Shown here in pieces: positions 33,455 to 41,897 of a stretch of DNA of 64,000 nucleotides. Position 1 is the first letter of the stretch; the number at the start of each line of letters is the position of its first letter. The stretch covers positions 310,001 through 374,000 of the forward strand of contig CAVQVR010000021.1 in NCBI GenBank assembly GCA_963717195.1, written 5' to 3'. Under the pieces are notes generated by a model, which was not told the origin of the DNA, did no database searches, and worked only from the letters and a program-made list of their open reading frames with translations. This stretch comes from JACDAE01 sp963717195 (GTDB taxonomy: Bacteria > Chloroflexota > Ktedonobacteria > Ktedonobacterales > Ktedonobacteraceae). Made by a program: the position numbers and the translations under genes.

Positions 33455-33853
33455 ATGGCTCAGCAGCAAGAACAAAGAACTGGAGACACCCCCCATCGCC
33501 TGAAAACAATCCTGCTTGTCGAGGACGACATCAATATCGGTGAAGTGCTGGTACAGGCCATCACACAGGAAACTTCCTACCTGGCCGTTCTAGCGGCTGA
33601 TGGTTTTGAAGCTTTAAAGTTAGTCGAAAACATTATGCCCAACCTGTTTATCCTGGATTACCAACTTCCGCGCATGAATGGTATCGAACTGTATGATAAG
33701 CTGCACGCAATCGACAAGCTGGCAGATGTCCCGACTATTATGATGAGTGCACGCTTACCTCAGCAGGAGCTTACAAAACGCAATATCACAGCCATGAACA
33801 AACCTATCGATCTGGACGATTTCCTGCAAACCATCGATCAGTTCCTGACTTGA
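33455..33853 (+). CDS. Single-domain response regulator
   Basis: This 132-residue protein consists only of a receiver domain. The phospho-acceptor is Asp68 in LFILDYQLPRMNG, the acidic pocket is LVEDD, and the conserved Lys is in NKPIDL. There is no DNA-binding or enzymatic output. Single-domain regulators work by protein contact in chemotaxis or phosphorelays. No histidine kinase is encoded beside it. The 28-bp palindrome upstream suggests its own transcriptional control. Confidence 0.92.
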   Translation: MAQQQEQRTGDTPHRLKTILLVEDDINIGEVLVQAITQETSYLAVLAADGFEALKLVENIMPNLFILDYQLPRMNGIELYDKLHAIDKLADVPTIMMSARLPQQELTKRNITAMNKPIDLDDFLQTIDQFLT

Positions 33854-33862
33854 ACAGGTGCA

Positions 33863-34264
33863 TCAGTTATCGCTGTGCTGTGCCAACTGCTGTGCATAAT
33901 CGCTATCAAGCGCACTCAACAGGTCTTGAAATGCTTTGACTACCCCTTTATTGCGCAGTCGATAGTATATGATATTCCCATCTCTACGCGAATGTACTAC
34001 GCCTATTTTCGCTAGCTGCCGGAGATGCTCAGAGGTTGTAGCAGCAGAAAGTCCTATTGCCCTCGCTATATCCCCCGAACGCCTCTCCGGCATCTCTATC
34101 GGATCATCTTCCTCCGGTATCGTGAGCAACTCTAAAATATAACGACGACTGGTATCACAAACAGCAGATAGAAATACATCAACATATTTGTCTACTTCGA
34201 CAGGTCGGTGCGGAACAGTTCTCCCTTGCGCATCGCTGGGTGTCGAAGACTTTGAGTTAGTCAT
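33863..34264 (-). CDS. ArsR-type winged-helix transcriptional regulator
   Basis: This 133-residue protein has the ArsR-like winged helix CDTSRRYILELLTI...RSGDIARAIGLSAATTSEHLRQLAKIGVVHSRRDGNIIYYRL. The metal-binding ELCV motif of ArsR/SmtB is absent, so a metal is unlikely as ligand. The start is ATG 34264, behind GGGAA; a frame opening at 34303 would cover this site. It converges with the response regulator, nine bases apart. Its target is unknown; the palindrome at 33384 is one possibility. Confidence 0.85.
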   Translation of the reverse strand: MTNSKSSTPSDAQGRTVPHRPVEVDKYVDVFLSAVCDTSRRYILELLTIPEEDDPIEMPERRSGDIARAIGLSAATTSEHLRQLAKIGVVHSRRDGNIIYYRLRNKGVVKAFQDLLSALDSDYAQQLAQHSDN

Positions 34265-34540
34265 ACATTGTTCCCTTCCCTTTCTTAATGAAATTTCCCC
34301 CAATGAATGGCCTTTATCTGTGCAGTCTCAACAGCAGGCGCTTCTGCCCTCTCCTATTTCCGATAGAGGGTGCTTGATCGACTGATCCTACCCATTTATT
34401 ATAATAGCCTCATCTGTGAATAGCAATTGGAGGTCTACGTAGCATTCCCCTACGCTGAAAATTCGTCAACGCAAATGTCTTCATCTGTGTTATAATGCCG
34501 CCAAACAATCATTTGTTCTAAGCGGGAAGAGGCATGCGCG

Positions 34541-35248
34541 ATGTTTATCGGGAAGATCGTCAAGTCGGATTCGCATATCAATTATGTCTGTCAAATCTAT
34601 GGGCCGCGCGAGGTTGAAGTGGAACCTGGGCCACCAGATTATGCCTTCGGTCGCTTCGTTCGCATCGCTGTACGTTCGAACCAGTATGATGACCCTGATA
34701 CGACTCTCGATCTTGCCCTTGGCATCAGTCAGGAGCCGGTAACATATGCTGTGGGGGTGATCTACGATACCATCCTGCTCAATCCCGCCTTTGGCTCGCT
34801 TGGCCCTCGCCTCTCGAATGAAACGCAGGTCGAGCTCTTTTCTCCTGACTATATTTCAGAGAAGGCTGTACTGATCTATGTAATGGTGCTGGGCATGATG
34901 GAACTTCGTCCTTCTCCCTCCGGCTCTTCTAGCATCCTCTCGACCATGCATGGTGTTCCTCTCCTGTCTCTTGAGTTGGGCAGCGAGATTGAGACAATGA
35001 CCGATGAAGAGGTGTGTGCCTTCCACTTTTTTAGTGACCCAACTGGCTCGGCTGGCTCCGATACGCAAACGCCCTACCTCCATATGGGCTATCTGCCTCA
35101 CATTATCGCCCAGCGCAATAGCCTGCTGCCGATGGTGACTCTGCGCATCATCGATCAGCTTGAACGCCTCTTCCCACAAAATCTTTCGCTACTCTCTATC
35201 GTAAAGCGTAACTTCGCCTGGCGTCTCAAAGTGGAAACCACTGGTTAA
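34541..35248 (+). CDS. HAS-barrel-like partner of the HerA ATPase
   Basis: This 235-residue protein begins MFIGKIVKSDSHINYVCQIYGPREVEVEPG...YAFGRFVRIAV, a small beta-barrel pattern like the HAS-barrel that caps HerA-type hexamers. The rest is mixed alpha/beta with an amphipathic C-terminal helix. No NurA nuclease motif is seen. It precedes the ATPase by 12 bases, so the two are co-translated and probably form a complex. I give no enzymatic function. Confidence 0.65.
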   Translation: MFIGKIVKSDSHINYVCQIYGPREVEVEPGPPDYAFGRFVRIAVRSNQYDDPDTTLDLALGISQEPVTYAVGVIYDTILLNPAFGSLGPRLSNETQVELFSPDYISEKAVLIYVMVLGMMELRPSPSGSSSILSTMHGVPLLSLELGSEIETMTDEEVCAFHFFSDPTGSAGSDTQTPYLHMGYLPHIIAQRNSLLPMVTLRIIDQLERLFPQNLSLLSIVKRNFAWRLKVETTG

Positions 35249-35260
35249 CGGAGCTTTTTC

Positions 35261-37000
35261 ATGATCGAACACGATACGACTCTTCCTTCTGGCCCACTTC
35301 CTGGACACAAACCCGTTGGTATCACGAAAGGTCCTGGCGAAACTACGCATGAATATACCTTCGTCTCGCGCGACGATGCACAGGTGCTTAAAAATGGTGA
35401 GTACGTCTACTACGAACTCGCTGATCCCGAACAACCAGACCTGAATAGTCATAGCGCCCCTGTACGCCGCGTGCTCGGTCGCGTTATGAAACGCGTCCCC
35501 CTGCAACTCTATCCTGATACCTTTCTGGGTGAGCCAGAGATCTCGCCTACAGAGGTCGCAGCCATGGTGGGCTACAATGCTCACACTAATGAGCTGTTCG
35601 AGCTACATGTCGCGATTATGGGCTACTACGATCCTTTCACGGGCTCCTTTATCAATCCCTGGATACCACCTCAATCCGGCAAAAAAATATTTCTGGCCGA
35701 TGATGCGATGCTCGCTCAGATTCTCAGTCGTAAACAGGATAAACAACCTGGCTCTGCTACTATCGGCTCCCTGTTGACACGCCCTCCCGCCGCTGTTCCT
35801 ATCGTGCTCTCTGTGAAAGATATGGTCAGTACTCACCTCGCCATTATCGCCAGCACTGGCGCCGGTAAAAGCTATCTGGCAAGCGTGATCATTGAGGAAC
35901 TGATGCAGCCGCACAATAAAGCTTGCGTGCTGATCATCGACCCTCATGGCGAGTACGGAACGCTTGACCAGATCGCCAATACACCCCAGTTCAGCGAGGA
36001 TGGCGATGGACGTGGTAGCGGCTACCGTGCCCATGTGCGCGTCTACAAGCCCGAACAGGTCAAAGTTCGCCTCTCAACGCTCAATATGGGCGATATGCGT
36101 TCCCTCCTGCCAGAAATGACGGAGAAGCAGCAATACCTCCTCAGCCGCGCTCTACGCAAAGTGCAGGAAAACAAACGTGGTACTCCCTGGAGCGTTGCCG
36201 ATCTCAAACAGGCTATCAAACAGGTATCGAAGCAGAAAAACGACGAGGAGAGCGAAGGGGCCGACAATTCTAGTACCGTCCATGCTCTTACATGGCGCGT
36301 GGAGCAGCGCTTTGAGCATAGCTTTACCTTTGATGATACGCAGCACCTGGACCTACCGGAGATCTTCAAGCCGGGCCAGTGTACCGTCCTGCAGCTCAAC
36401 GAGATCGACGAACGCGACCAGCAGGTGATCGTCGCAACCCTCCTGCGCCGCCTCAATCAGGCACGGATGGATACCGAACGCGGCAAAATTCAGGCTGGCA
36501 GCGAGTCGTACCTGCCTTATCCCGTCTTCGTGCTGTTGGAAGAAGCTCACCATTTCGCGCCCGGTGGTACCGAGGTAGTCTCAACTTCAATTCTCAAGCA
36601 GGTTCTCGCTGAAGGGCGCAAATTTGGTATCGGCGTTGGCCTGATCAGCCAACGTCCAGGCAAGCTTGATGCCGATGTGCTCAGTCAGTGCCAGACACAG
36701 TGCATCATGCGTATCGTCAACGAGATCGACCAGAAGAGCGTGGCTGCCGCTATTGAAGGCGTGGGGCGCGATCTACTGGATAATCTGCCCGCGCTCTCTA
36801 AAGGCCAGGTCATCGTCGCTGGTGCGGGCGTCAATACTCCCGTCATCTGCCGTGTCCGTTCGCGCTATACTCAACATGGTGGTGAAAGTAAGGATGCGCC
36901 CGATATCTGGCAAAAATATTTCAGTAACGATAATCAGGAGAGCCGCCGTCGTAGCGAAGCTCCCCTGAGTAATAATAAGGGCTTTAATTTATTGAGGTAA
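35261..37000 (+). CDS. HerA/FtsK-like DNA-pumping ATPase
   Basis: The protein has 579 residues. The N-terminal barrel (about residues 10-140) is followed by the HerA/DUF87 ATPase core: Walker A ASTGAGKSYL, DPHGEYGT, Walker B YPVFVLLEEAHHFAP and the sensor/arginine region GLISQRPGKLDADVLSQCQTQ. HerA hexamers translocate DNA and usually serve a nuclease (NurA, or Sir2/DUF4297 in defence). No nuclease gene is adjacent here. It lies in a three-gene operon with the barrel protein upstream and a small membrane protein seven bases downstream. Confidence 0.88.
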   Translation: MIEHDTTLPSGPLPGHKPVGITKGPGETTHEYTFVSRDDAQVLKNGEYVYYELADPEQPDLNSHSAPVRRVLGRVMKRVPLQLYPDTFLGEPEISPTEVAAMVGYNAHTNELFELHVAIMGYYDPFTGSFINPWIPPQSGKKIFLADDAMLAQILSRKQDKQPGSATIGSLLTRPPAAVPIVLSVKDMVSTHLAIIASTGAGKSYLASVIIEELMQPHNKACVLIIDPHGEYGTLDQIANTPQFSEDGDGRGSGYRAHVRVYKPEQVKVRLSTLNMGDMRSLLPEMTEKQQYLLSRALRKVQENKRGTPWSVADLKQAIKQVSKQKNDEESEGADNSSTVHALTWRVEQRFEHSFTFDDTQHLDLPEIFKPGQCTVLQLNEIDERDQQVIVATLLRRLNQARMDTERGKIQAGSESYLPYPVFVLLEEAHHFAPGGTEVVSTSILKQVLAEGRKFGIGVGLISQRPGKLDADVLSQCQTQCIMRIVNEIDQKSVAAAIEGVGRDLLDNLPALSKGQVIVAGAGVNTPVICRVRSRYTQHGGESKDAPDIWQKYFSNDNQESRRRSEAPLSNNKGFNLLR

Positions 37001-37007
37001 TATAGGC

Positions 37008-37373
37008 GTGACAAACCGTTCATCGCTCTTTCTGATGAGTATCATTGCGCTCCTGGCATGGGCCGGGCTGTTAACATTTACAGGCTTTGTACCACCACAA
37101 ACGCTGCTGGCCTTTGTGGCCTTTTTTCTCATTCTGTACGTCGCGTTGATGGGCACATTTACTCCTATCACCTATGCACTCGGTCAGCTTTTTCTGACGC
37201 GCCGCCGCTACCTTGTGACCATCGGCTACGCCTTGCGGCAGGCTACGCTACTGGCCTTCGTCATCCTGCTCAACCTGATACTGAGTGCCCTCCATAGCTG
37301 GAATATTTTTACGGCTCTCGTCATCCTGGCCGTCGCTATCATTATTGAGATCCTGGCTCTGGCAAGGAAATAA
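37008..37373 (+). CDS. Small membrane protein in the HerA operon
   Basis: This 121-residue protein has four hydrophobic helices (LFLMSIIALLAWAGLLTF, LLAFVAFFLILYVALMG, ATLLAFVILLNLILSAL, ALVILAVAIIIEILAL). The start is GTG 37008, with GAGG about ten bases upstream. It lies seven bases after the HerA stop, so coupling is likely. The function is unknown; it could dock the ATPase at the membrane. Confidence 0.75.
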   Translation: MTNRSSLFLMSIIALLAWAGLLTFTGFVPPQTLLAFVAFFLILYVALMGTFTPITYALGQLFLTRRRYLVTIGYALRQATLLAFVILLNLILSALHSWNIFTALVILAVAIIIEILALARK

Positions 37374-37418
37374 TAGTTGAGTCTGCATCCCCTTCCGGGG
37401 GAAACGGTGGGAAACAGG

Positions 37419-37555
37419 GTAGGGGCCCGAATATTTCGCGCCCGCCGTGCCCGAAAAACAGCGTTTGCCAGGATCTTGCATTCTTTCGCCAGAGATCAGA
37501 TGGTTGCAGAACGAATTCTTCGGGCACGACAGGCGCGAAATATTCGGGCCCCTAC
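37419..37555. repeat. GTAGGGGC-family element (CGAATATTTCGCG subtype)
   Basis: The outer arms GTAGGGGCCCGAATATTTCG (from 37419) and their complement (to 37555) pair over about 24 bases. They continue with CGTGCCCGAA/TTCGGGCACG after a small bulge, around a loop of about 65 bases. The upstream flank GGGAAACGGTGGGAAACAGG is shared with the copy at 60932. It lies behind the HerA operon. Confidence 0.85.
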
Positions 37556-37662
37556 GCATTCTCCTAAAGCATGGAGAGCCAAAAGTCCATAAAGGTAGCG
37601 AATTCCCTCTCTAGTAAACTATACTAAAACTGATGGAGTTAGATTTAGAAAGGAGGCTTATA

Positions 37663-38490
37663 TTGATTAACAATCATCCTAATTTACCAGGCCAGGAATT
37701 TGCCCAGCAGAAACTGGTGCTGCCAGCATATTCAGAGGAGCAACACCAGCCAGCCGCGTATACACAACGCGTATTTGTCCATCCAGACCAGCTGCGCCCT
37801 CAGGTGCCACCGACATCCACTAACCCCATATCTAAAATCGGTGCACTCTGGCGTGCTGATCCCGCCTATAAAGTGCTGATCGTCGCAACTGTCATGGTCC
37901 TTGTCGCTGGTATTATATTTGCTACATTCCTCGTCAATACCTTCGCCCAGACAGCGACCCCAACACCTCAGGCTGCCACGCCTCCAAAAGCAGTAACGGC
38001 TCCTGCAACACCTCATCCCAACACACCACCTACATTTCCTACTCCCTCAGGTGGTCAGGGAAGTAGTCAGAGCAGCAGCCAACCACCCAAAAGCGCACCA
38101 GTGGTCCTGCCAACGCTGACACCTTCGGATGCCAACCCGCAACCAACACAACCACCTCAAAATCAGAATCAGAACTTACAGTTGCAGATCACCGACATCC
38201 CGCAGCAGGTACATAACAATAGCGACGTGCAGGTTACCGTCATGGCTAATCAACCCGGCGTCTCCGTACGTCTGCAAGTCTCCTTTGACAACTCCATTAT
38301 CACAAACTCGGCGGGCCCTCAGCAGACGGACGCTGACGGCAATGTGACGCTGGATTGGCATGTAGCAGATATCATCTCGTTCAAGCAAAGCTTCGTGGCA
38401 CGCGTTACTGCCTTCGCGACTGACCAGAACGGGCAACAGGTATCATCTCAGACAGTCTCCGTGTCGGTCAGCAACCGCTTTAAGTTCTAA
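37663..38490 (+). CDS. Membrane-anchored protein with Pro-rich stalk and Ig-like domain
   Basis: The protein has about 275 residues: a short cytoplasmic part, one transmembrane helix (VLIVATVMVLVAGIIFATFLV), a Thr/Pro/Gln-rich stalk, then a beta-sandwich domain (LQLQITDIPQQVHNNSDVQVTVMANQPGVSVRLQV...TDADGNVTLDWHV) like bacterial Ig-like domains. The start is TTG 37663, because AAAGGAGG lies seven bases before it; ATG 37633 has no ribosome site and would place that site inside the gene. It is followed by a terminator. The function is unknown, probably at the cell surface. Confidence 0.75.
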   Translation: MINNHPNLPGQEFAQQKLVLPAYSEEQHQPAAYTQRVFVHPDQLRPQVPPTSTNPISKIGALWRADPAYKVLIVATVMVLVAGIIFATFLVNTFAQTATPTPQAATPPKAVTAPATPHPNTPPTFPTPSGGQGSSQSSSQPPKSAPVVLPTLTPSDANPQPTQPPQNQNQNLQLQITDIPQQVHNNSDVQVTVMANQPGVSVRLQVSFDNSIITNSAGPQQTDADGNVTLDWHVADIISFKQSFVARVTAFATDQNGQQVSSQTVSVSVSNRFKF

Positions 38491-38521
38491 CCTGACTTAC
38501 ATCTCACTTCATAATCAACGC

Positions 38522-38552
38522 AGGGATCAGATTATTGATAAATCTGATCCCT
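38522..38552. terminator. 12-bp stem terminator after the stalk protein gene
   Basis: AGGGATCAGATT (38522-38533) pairs with AATCTGATCCCT (38541-38552) across a seven-base loop, followed by TTT on the plus strand. It ends the 37663-38490 transcript and abuts the end of the small minus-strand frame at 38553. Confidence 0.65.
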
Positions 38553-38804
38553 TTAACAACCTGCGAGACCAACCCCGAGGGCCCATTCATCGCAGACAGT
38601 GTTAATATAACAACAAAGTGTTATTTCTATATAATATATTTCCTGGACACCACAAACACAGTCACCAAACATGTAATACCCCCCACCATCACAGGAGCAG
38701 GAGCAAGCAAAGGCGAGGCTCGTTGTGGGATTGAGAAACGGAAGGAGGATGGCTCCACCAAACGCTACTGCGCCTCGTGCAAGGAGAGTACGTCTTGTTG
38801 GCAA
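38553..38804 (-). CDS. Possible Tat-exported cysteine-rich mini-protein
   Basis: The frame gives 83 residues from TTG 38804: MPTRRTLLARGAVAFGG, then a hydrophobic core AILLPFL and ...TTSLAFA, which together look like a twin-arginine signal peptide. The mature part is rich in cysteine (ACSCSCDGGG, GDCVCG, LCCY) and aromatic residues. No ribosome site precedes the TTG, and the frame stays open further upstream (EEWEDIRRTRRFWIFS), so the start is unsure. The signal-like design argues against chance, but this could be an unexpressed or decayed frame. Confidence 0.4.
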   Translation of the reverse strand: MPTRRTLLARGAVAFGGAILLPFLNPTTSLAFACSCSCDGGGYYMFGDCVCGVQEIYYIEITLCCYINTVCDEWALGVGLAGC

Positions 38805-38965
38805 ACTAAAAATCCAAAATCTTCTTGTTCTCCTAATATCTTCCCATTCTTCATTGACATAATGATTTTATTTTTTTATACTCAATATGTATATACGTCC
38901 ATATACATGAAGCAAGAGACTTTCTTCTTCATTGTTCTGTAACTCGTAATTCAAAAGGAAACTTC

Positions 38966-40699
38966 ATGTCAGTACATCCGAAGCCACGTTTTCTTCGTCT
39001 TCAGATTGTGCTTACCTCGCTGTTGAGTGTTTTGGCCTTCTCTGCATTGTTGAGTAGTGGGCCAGTCGCACATGCATCCACCTCGTCAAGTTCATCGACC
39101 ACCTTCCACGGAGTGCTGGGAAGAGCCAGCAAGAGCGGAACGGTGATGGCTACCTCACTGACCAGAGCAATCAATCAAAAACCTCGGGGCATTGTTGCTC
39201 CTTTTCACGGACGTCCAACTCTTGCCACCTCGGCTCAACGCAGCAGCTCCGTCAACCGCCCGACAGCTGCAAGTTCGAAGTTGGCCGCTGGTAGCTTGCT
39301 TCATAACTTCGATGGCGTAAGCGCCATTGATAACTCAACCGCGCTCGGTGGCTTGCAGTTTGAGCCGCCAGACGAGTCTATTGCCACTGACGGCACCTAT
39401 GTCTTGAACTTTGTGAACCTGACTGGTTCCATTTATACCAAAGATGGTGGTATCGCCAAAGGCCCCTTCGCGCTAACGGGCGTCGGCTCTGCTGGGGGCT
39501 TCTTCGGAGTTGACGGTACCTCCAATATCGTCAGCGATCCTCGCGCCTACTACGATGCCGCCAGCCATACCTGGTTTGCCTTTGTATGGGAAGATGACAT
39601 CAGCAGTACAGGCGTAGCAGGACAGGCATACGTAGACCTGGCTGTGAACCACGGCAACGTCCTGACAAATCCTTTTACCATTTACAAAATTGATGTAACT
39701 GACGCAAATGCATCTGGATGCCCCTGCTTGCCCGATTTCACAATCTTTGGCATTGATGCCTATAATGTGTATCTCTTGCCCAATGAATTCCAGAATTCTG
39801 GCGCGTTCGGTTTCAACGGCTCCCAGATTTATGCAATCGCAAAATCGGACCTGATCAGTGGTGTGAGTACTCCCAACGTGGTGCATTTCGGCAATCTCAG
39901 CGTTGGCGGCGCTATTGCTTACCACTTACAGCCTGCAATCACCCATGGCAGTGCTCCGGCAGAGTACTTCCTGAATGCACTGGACCCGAACAATACCTTT
40001 GACAACCGCCTGGGCGTCTGGGCCTTGACGAACCGCGAGCATATCTCCACTGGCGTGATCCCTACGCTCTCAGCTACAGTGATCTCCAGCGAAGCGTATG
40101 CAATGCCTGTGAATGCACAGACGCCTCCTGGCTTCAGTTCTGGCGATGGATTAGCAACAACCGGGCTGGTCACGGCTGACTTCAATTCTTTGCAGGAGGT
40201 GCAATACATCAACGGACATCTCTATAGCGCCCTTGATACATCCATCACTGTTCCCGGTGATAGTGGAGCACGTGACGGGATCGCGTGGTTTGAGGTGACG
40301 CCGAAGCTTTCAGGTGGCGTTATCAGTACAAATAGCAGCGTGACCAATCAGGGCTACATTGCCGCACACGGTCTCTTCTTGCTCTACCCACACATTGAGC
40401 AAACTACTAACGGAACGACGGCTATAGTCTTCTCCTACGGTGGTCCCGATACCTACTTGAGTGCGGGCTATGTCTCACATACAAAGGGGAAATCCTTTGG
40501 GAGCATCCAGACCGCCGCCTTTGGAGCTGTCCCTGATAATGGATTTTCCTCCGTTCTCAGCACCGGTCGTTGGGGAGATTACTCTGCTGGACAGCTCGAT
40601 CCCTCAGGAAAGGGCATCTGGCTCGCCACCCAGTATATTGCTGGCAATGGCGATCAGTTCGCAAACTGGAGCAACCGCCTGTTCGAAATAGCCGCGTAA
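38966..40699 (+). CDS. Large secreted protein of unknown function
   Basis: The protein has 577 residues. It begins with a Sec signal peptide (basic FLRLQ, hydrophobic IVLTSLLSVLAFSALL, then GPVAHAS with cleavage after AHA). A Ser-rich linker leads to a beta-rich body (FEPPDESIATDGTYVLNFVN, DPRAYYDAASHTWFAFVWEDD, STGRWGDYSAGQLDPSGKGIWLATQY) that resembles sialidase-like or propeller folds, without recognised catalytic residues. The ribosome site AAAAGGAAA precedes ATG 38966. It is monocistronic and ends with a strong terminator. Confidence 0.8.
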   Translation: MSVHPKPRFLRLQIVLTSLLSVLAFSALLSSGPVAHASTSSSSSTTFHGVLGRASKSGTVMATSLTRAINQKPRGIVAPFHGRPTLATSAQRSSSVNRPTAASSKLAAGSLLHNFDGVSAIDNSTALGGLQFEPPDESIATDGTYVLNFVNLTGSIYTKDGGIAKGPFALTGVGSAGGFFGVDGTSNIVSDPRAYYDAASHTWFAFVWEDDISSTGVAGQAYVDLAVNHGNVLTNPFTIYKIDVTDANASGCPCLPDFTIFGIDAYNVYLLPNEFQNSGAFGFNGSQIYAIAKSDLISGVSTPNVVHFGNLSVGGAIAYHLQPAITHGSAPAEYFLNALDPNNTFDNRLGVWALTNREHISTGVIPTLSATVISSEAYAMPVNAQTPPGFSSGDGLATTGLVTADFNSLQEVQYINGHLYSALDTSITVPGDSGARDGIAWFEVTPKLSGGVISTNSSVTNQGYIAAHGLFLLYPHIEQTTNGTTAIVFSYGGPDTYLSAGYVSHTKGKSFGSIQTAAFGAVPDNGFSSVLSTGRWGDYSAGQLDPSGKGIWLATQYIAGNGDQFANWSNRLFEIAA

Positions 40700-40716
40700 T
40701 ACTCTTTAGCTAACAG

Positions 40717-40765
40717 GGCACTCCAGATACGTTCATCGCTGAATGTGCATCTGGAGTGCCTTTTA
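40717..40765 (+). terminator. Rho-independent terminator
   Basis: GGCACTCCAGAT (40717-40728) pairs perfectly with ATCTGGAGTGCC (40749-40760). The 20-base interior itself folds weakly (ACGTTCA/TGAATGT), and TTTT follows. It closes the secreted-protein gene ending at 40699. Confidence 0.88.
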
Positions 40766-40925
40766 TCTCTTCACTTACACACTGATCTTACTCCCTTCGG
40801 CTCTCCATCCTTCGGAATGAAACAATCTCCTCTAGAATGATATACTACACAATAAGGAATTCCTCCTGCCCGGGTAGAGGCCTGCGCTCGCCTCCACCCT
40901 GCTCACTGTTTAAGAAGGACTATCC

Positions 40926-41897
40926 ATGACAATCAATGAAGAAGCCACCCGGCAGGTACGACAGGTACAGGCTGCAACCCGCCTCATGCGCCAGAATATC
41001 GGACGCGTCATCATTGGCAAAGAAGAGGCCGTCGATCTCCTCATGGTCGCACTGCTCTGCGAAGGACACATCCTGCTTGAAGATGTACCCGGTATCGGCA
41101 AAACAACTCTTGCCAAATCATTAGCTCGCTCCCTTGGTTGCTCATTTCAACGCATTCAGTTTACACCCGATCTGCTGCCTTCAGACATCACCGGCATCAC
41201 CTTCTATAACCAGAAAAGCGGCGAATTCGAATTTCGTCCCGGCCCACTGCTCGCTCAGATCGTCCTTGCCGACGAAATCAACCGCGCAACTCCACGCGCA
41301 CAATCGGCCCTACTGGAGGCCATGGAGGAACGTCAGATCAGTATCGAGCGCGAAACCATCGCTCTGCCACGCCCCTTCGTGGTGATCGCCACGCAAAATC
41401 CTATCGAACTGGAAGGCACGTTCCCACTACCAGAAGCGCAACTTGACCGCTTCCTGATGCGCCTGCGCCTGGACTACCCCAGCCACTCAGAAGAACGCCT
41501 GATCTTACAGCGCTTTAAAGAGGAACAACCTTTACAAGATCTGCAACCAGTTCTGGCAGCAGAGCAGTTACAAGATCTGCAAAAGATCATTCGTGCAATA
41601 CATGTCGAGGCAGGCATTGAAAACTACATCGTCGAATTGGTACGTGCAACGCGTAATCACAGCGGCATCGAACTGGGCGTCAGTCCACGTGGTACGCTCG
41701 CCCTCTACCGCGCCAGCCAGGCTTACGCAGCCATTCATGGCAGGTACTATGTGCTCCCCGATGACGTTAAACATGTGGCACGCCCCGTCCTTTCCCATCG
41801 CCTGATCGCAACCAGTCAGTCGCGCCTACATGGTCGTATCATGGAACAGTTCGTGGACGAAGTGCTGCATACCGTAGCTGTGCCAGTGGAATCATGA
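40926..41897 (+). CDS. MoxR-family AAA+ ATPase
   Basis: This 323-residue AAA+ protein has Walker A EDVPGIGKTTLAKS, Walker B VLADEINRATPRAQSALLEAMEE and sensor 1 ATQNPIELEGTFPLPEAQLDRF. MoxR ATPases act as metal-chelatase-like chaperones, usually for partners with von Willebrand or DUF58 domains. The DUF58 gene starts within its stop codon (ATGA overlap), which fits this pairing. ATG 40926 follows AAGGAC. Confidence 0.93.
   Translation: MTINEEATRQVRQVQAATRLMRQNIGRVIIGKEEAVDLLMVALLCEGHILLEDVPGIGKTTLAKSLARSLGCSFQRIQFTPDLLPSDITGITFYNQKSGEFEFRPGPLLAQIVLADEINRATPRAQSALLEAMEERQISIERETIALPRPFVVIATQNPIELEGTFPLPEAQLDRFLMRLRLDYPSHSEERLILQRFKEEQPLQDLQPVLAAEQLQDLQKIIRAIHVEAGIENYIVELVRATRNHSGIELGVSPRGTLALYRASQAYAAIHGRYYVLPDDVKHVARPVLSHRLIATSQSRLHGRIMEQFVDEVLHTVAVPVES

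Noticed and set aside
38535..38942. Plus-strand frame of 135 codons before the secreted protein
   Set aside because: Low-complexity translation without start signals; it overlaps the terminator at 38522-38552. The minus-strand frame in the same place has a far more protein-like signal peptide.
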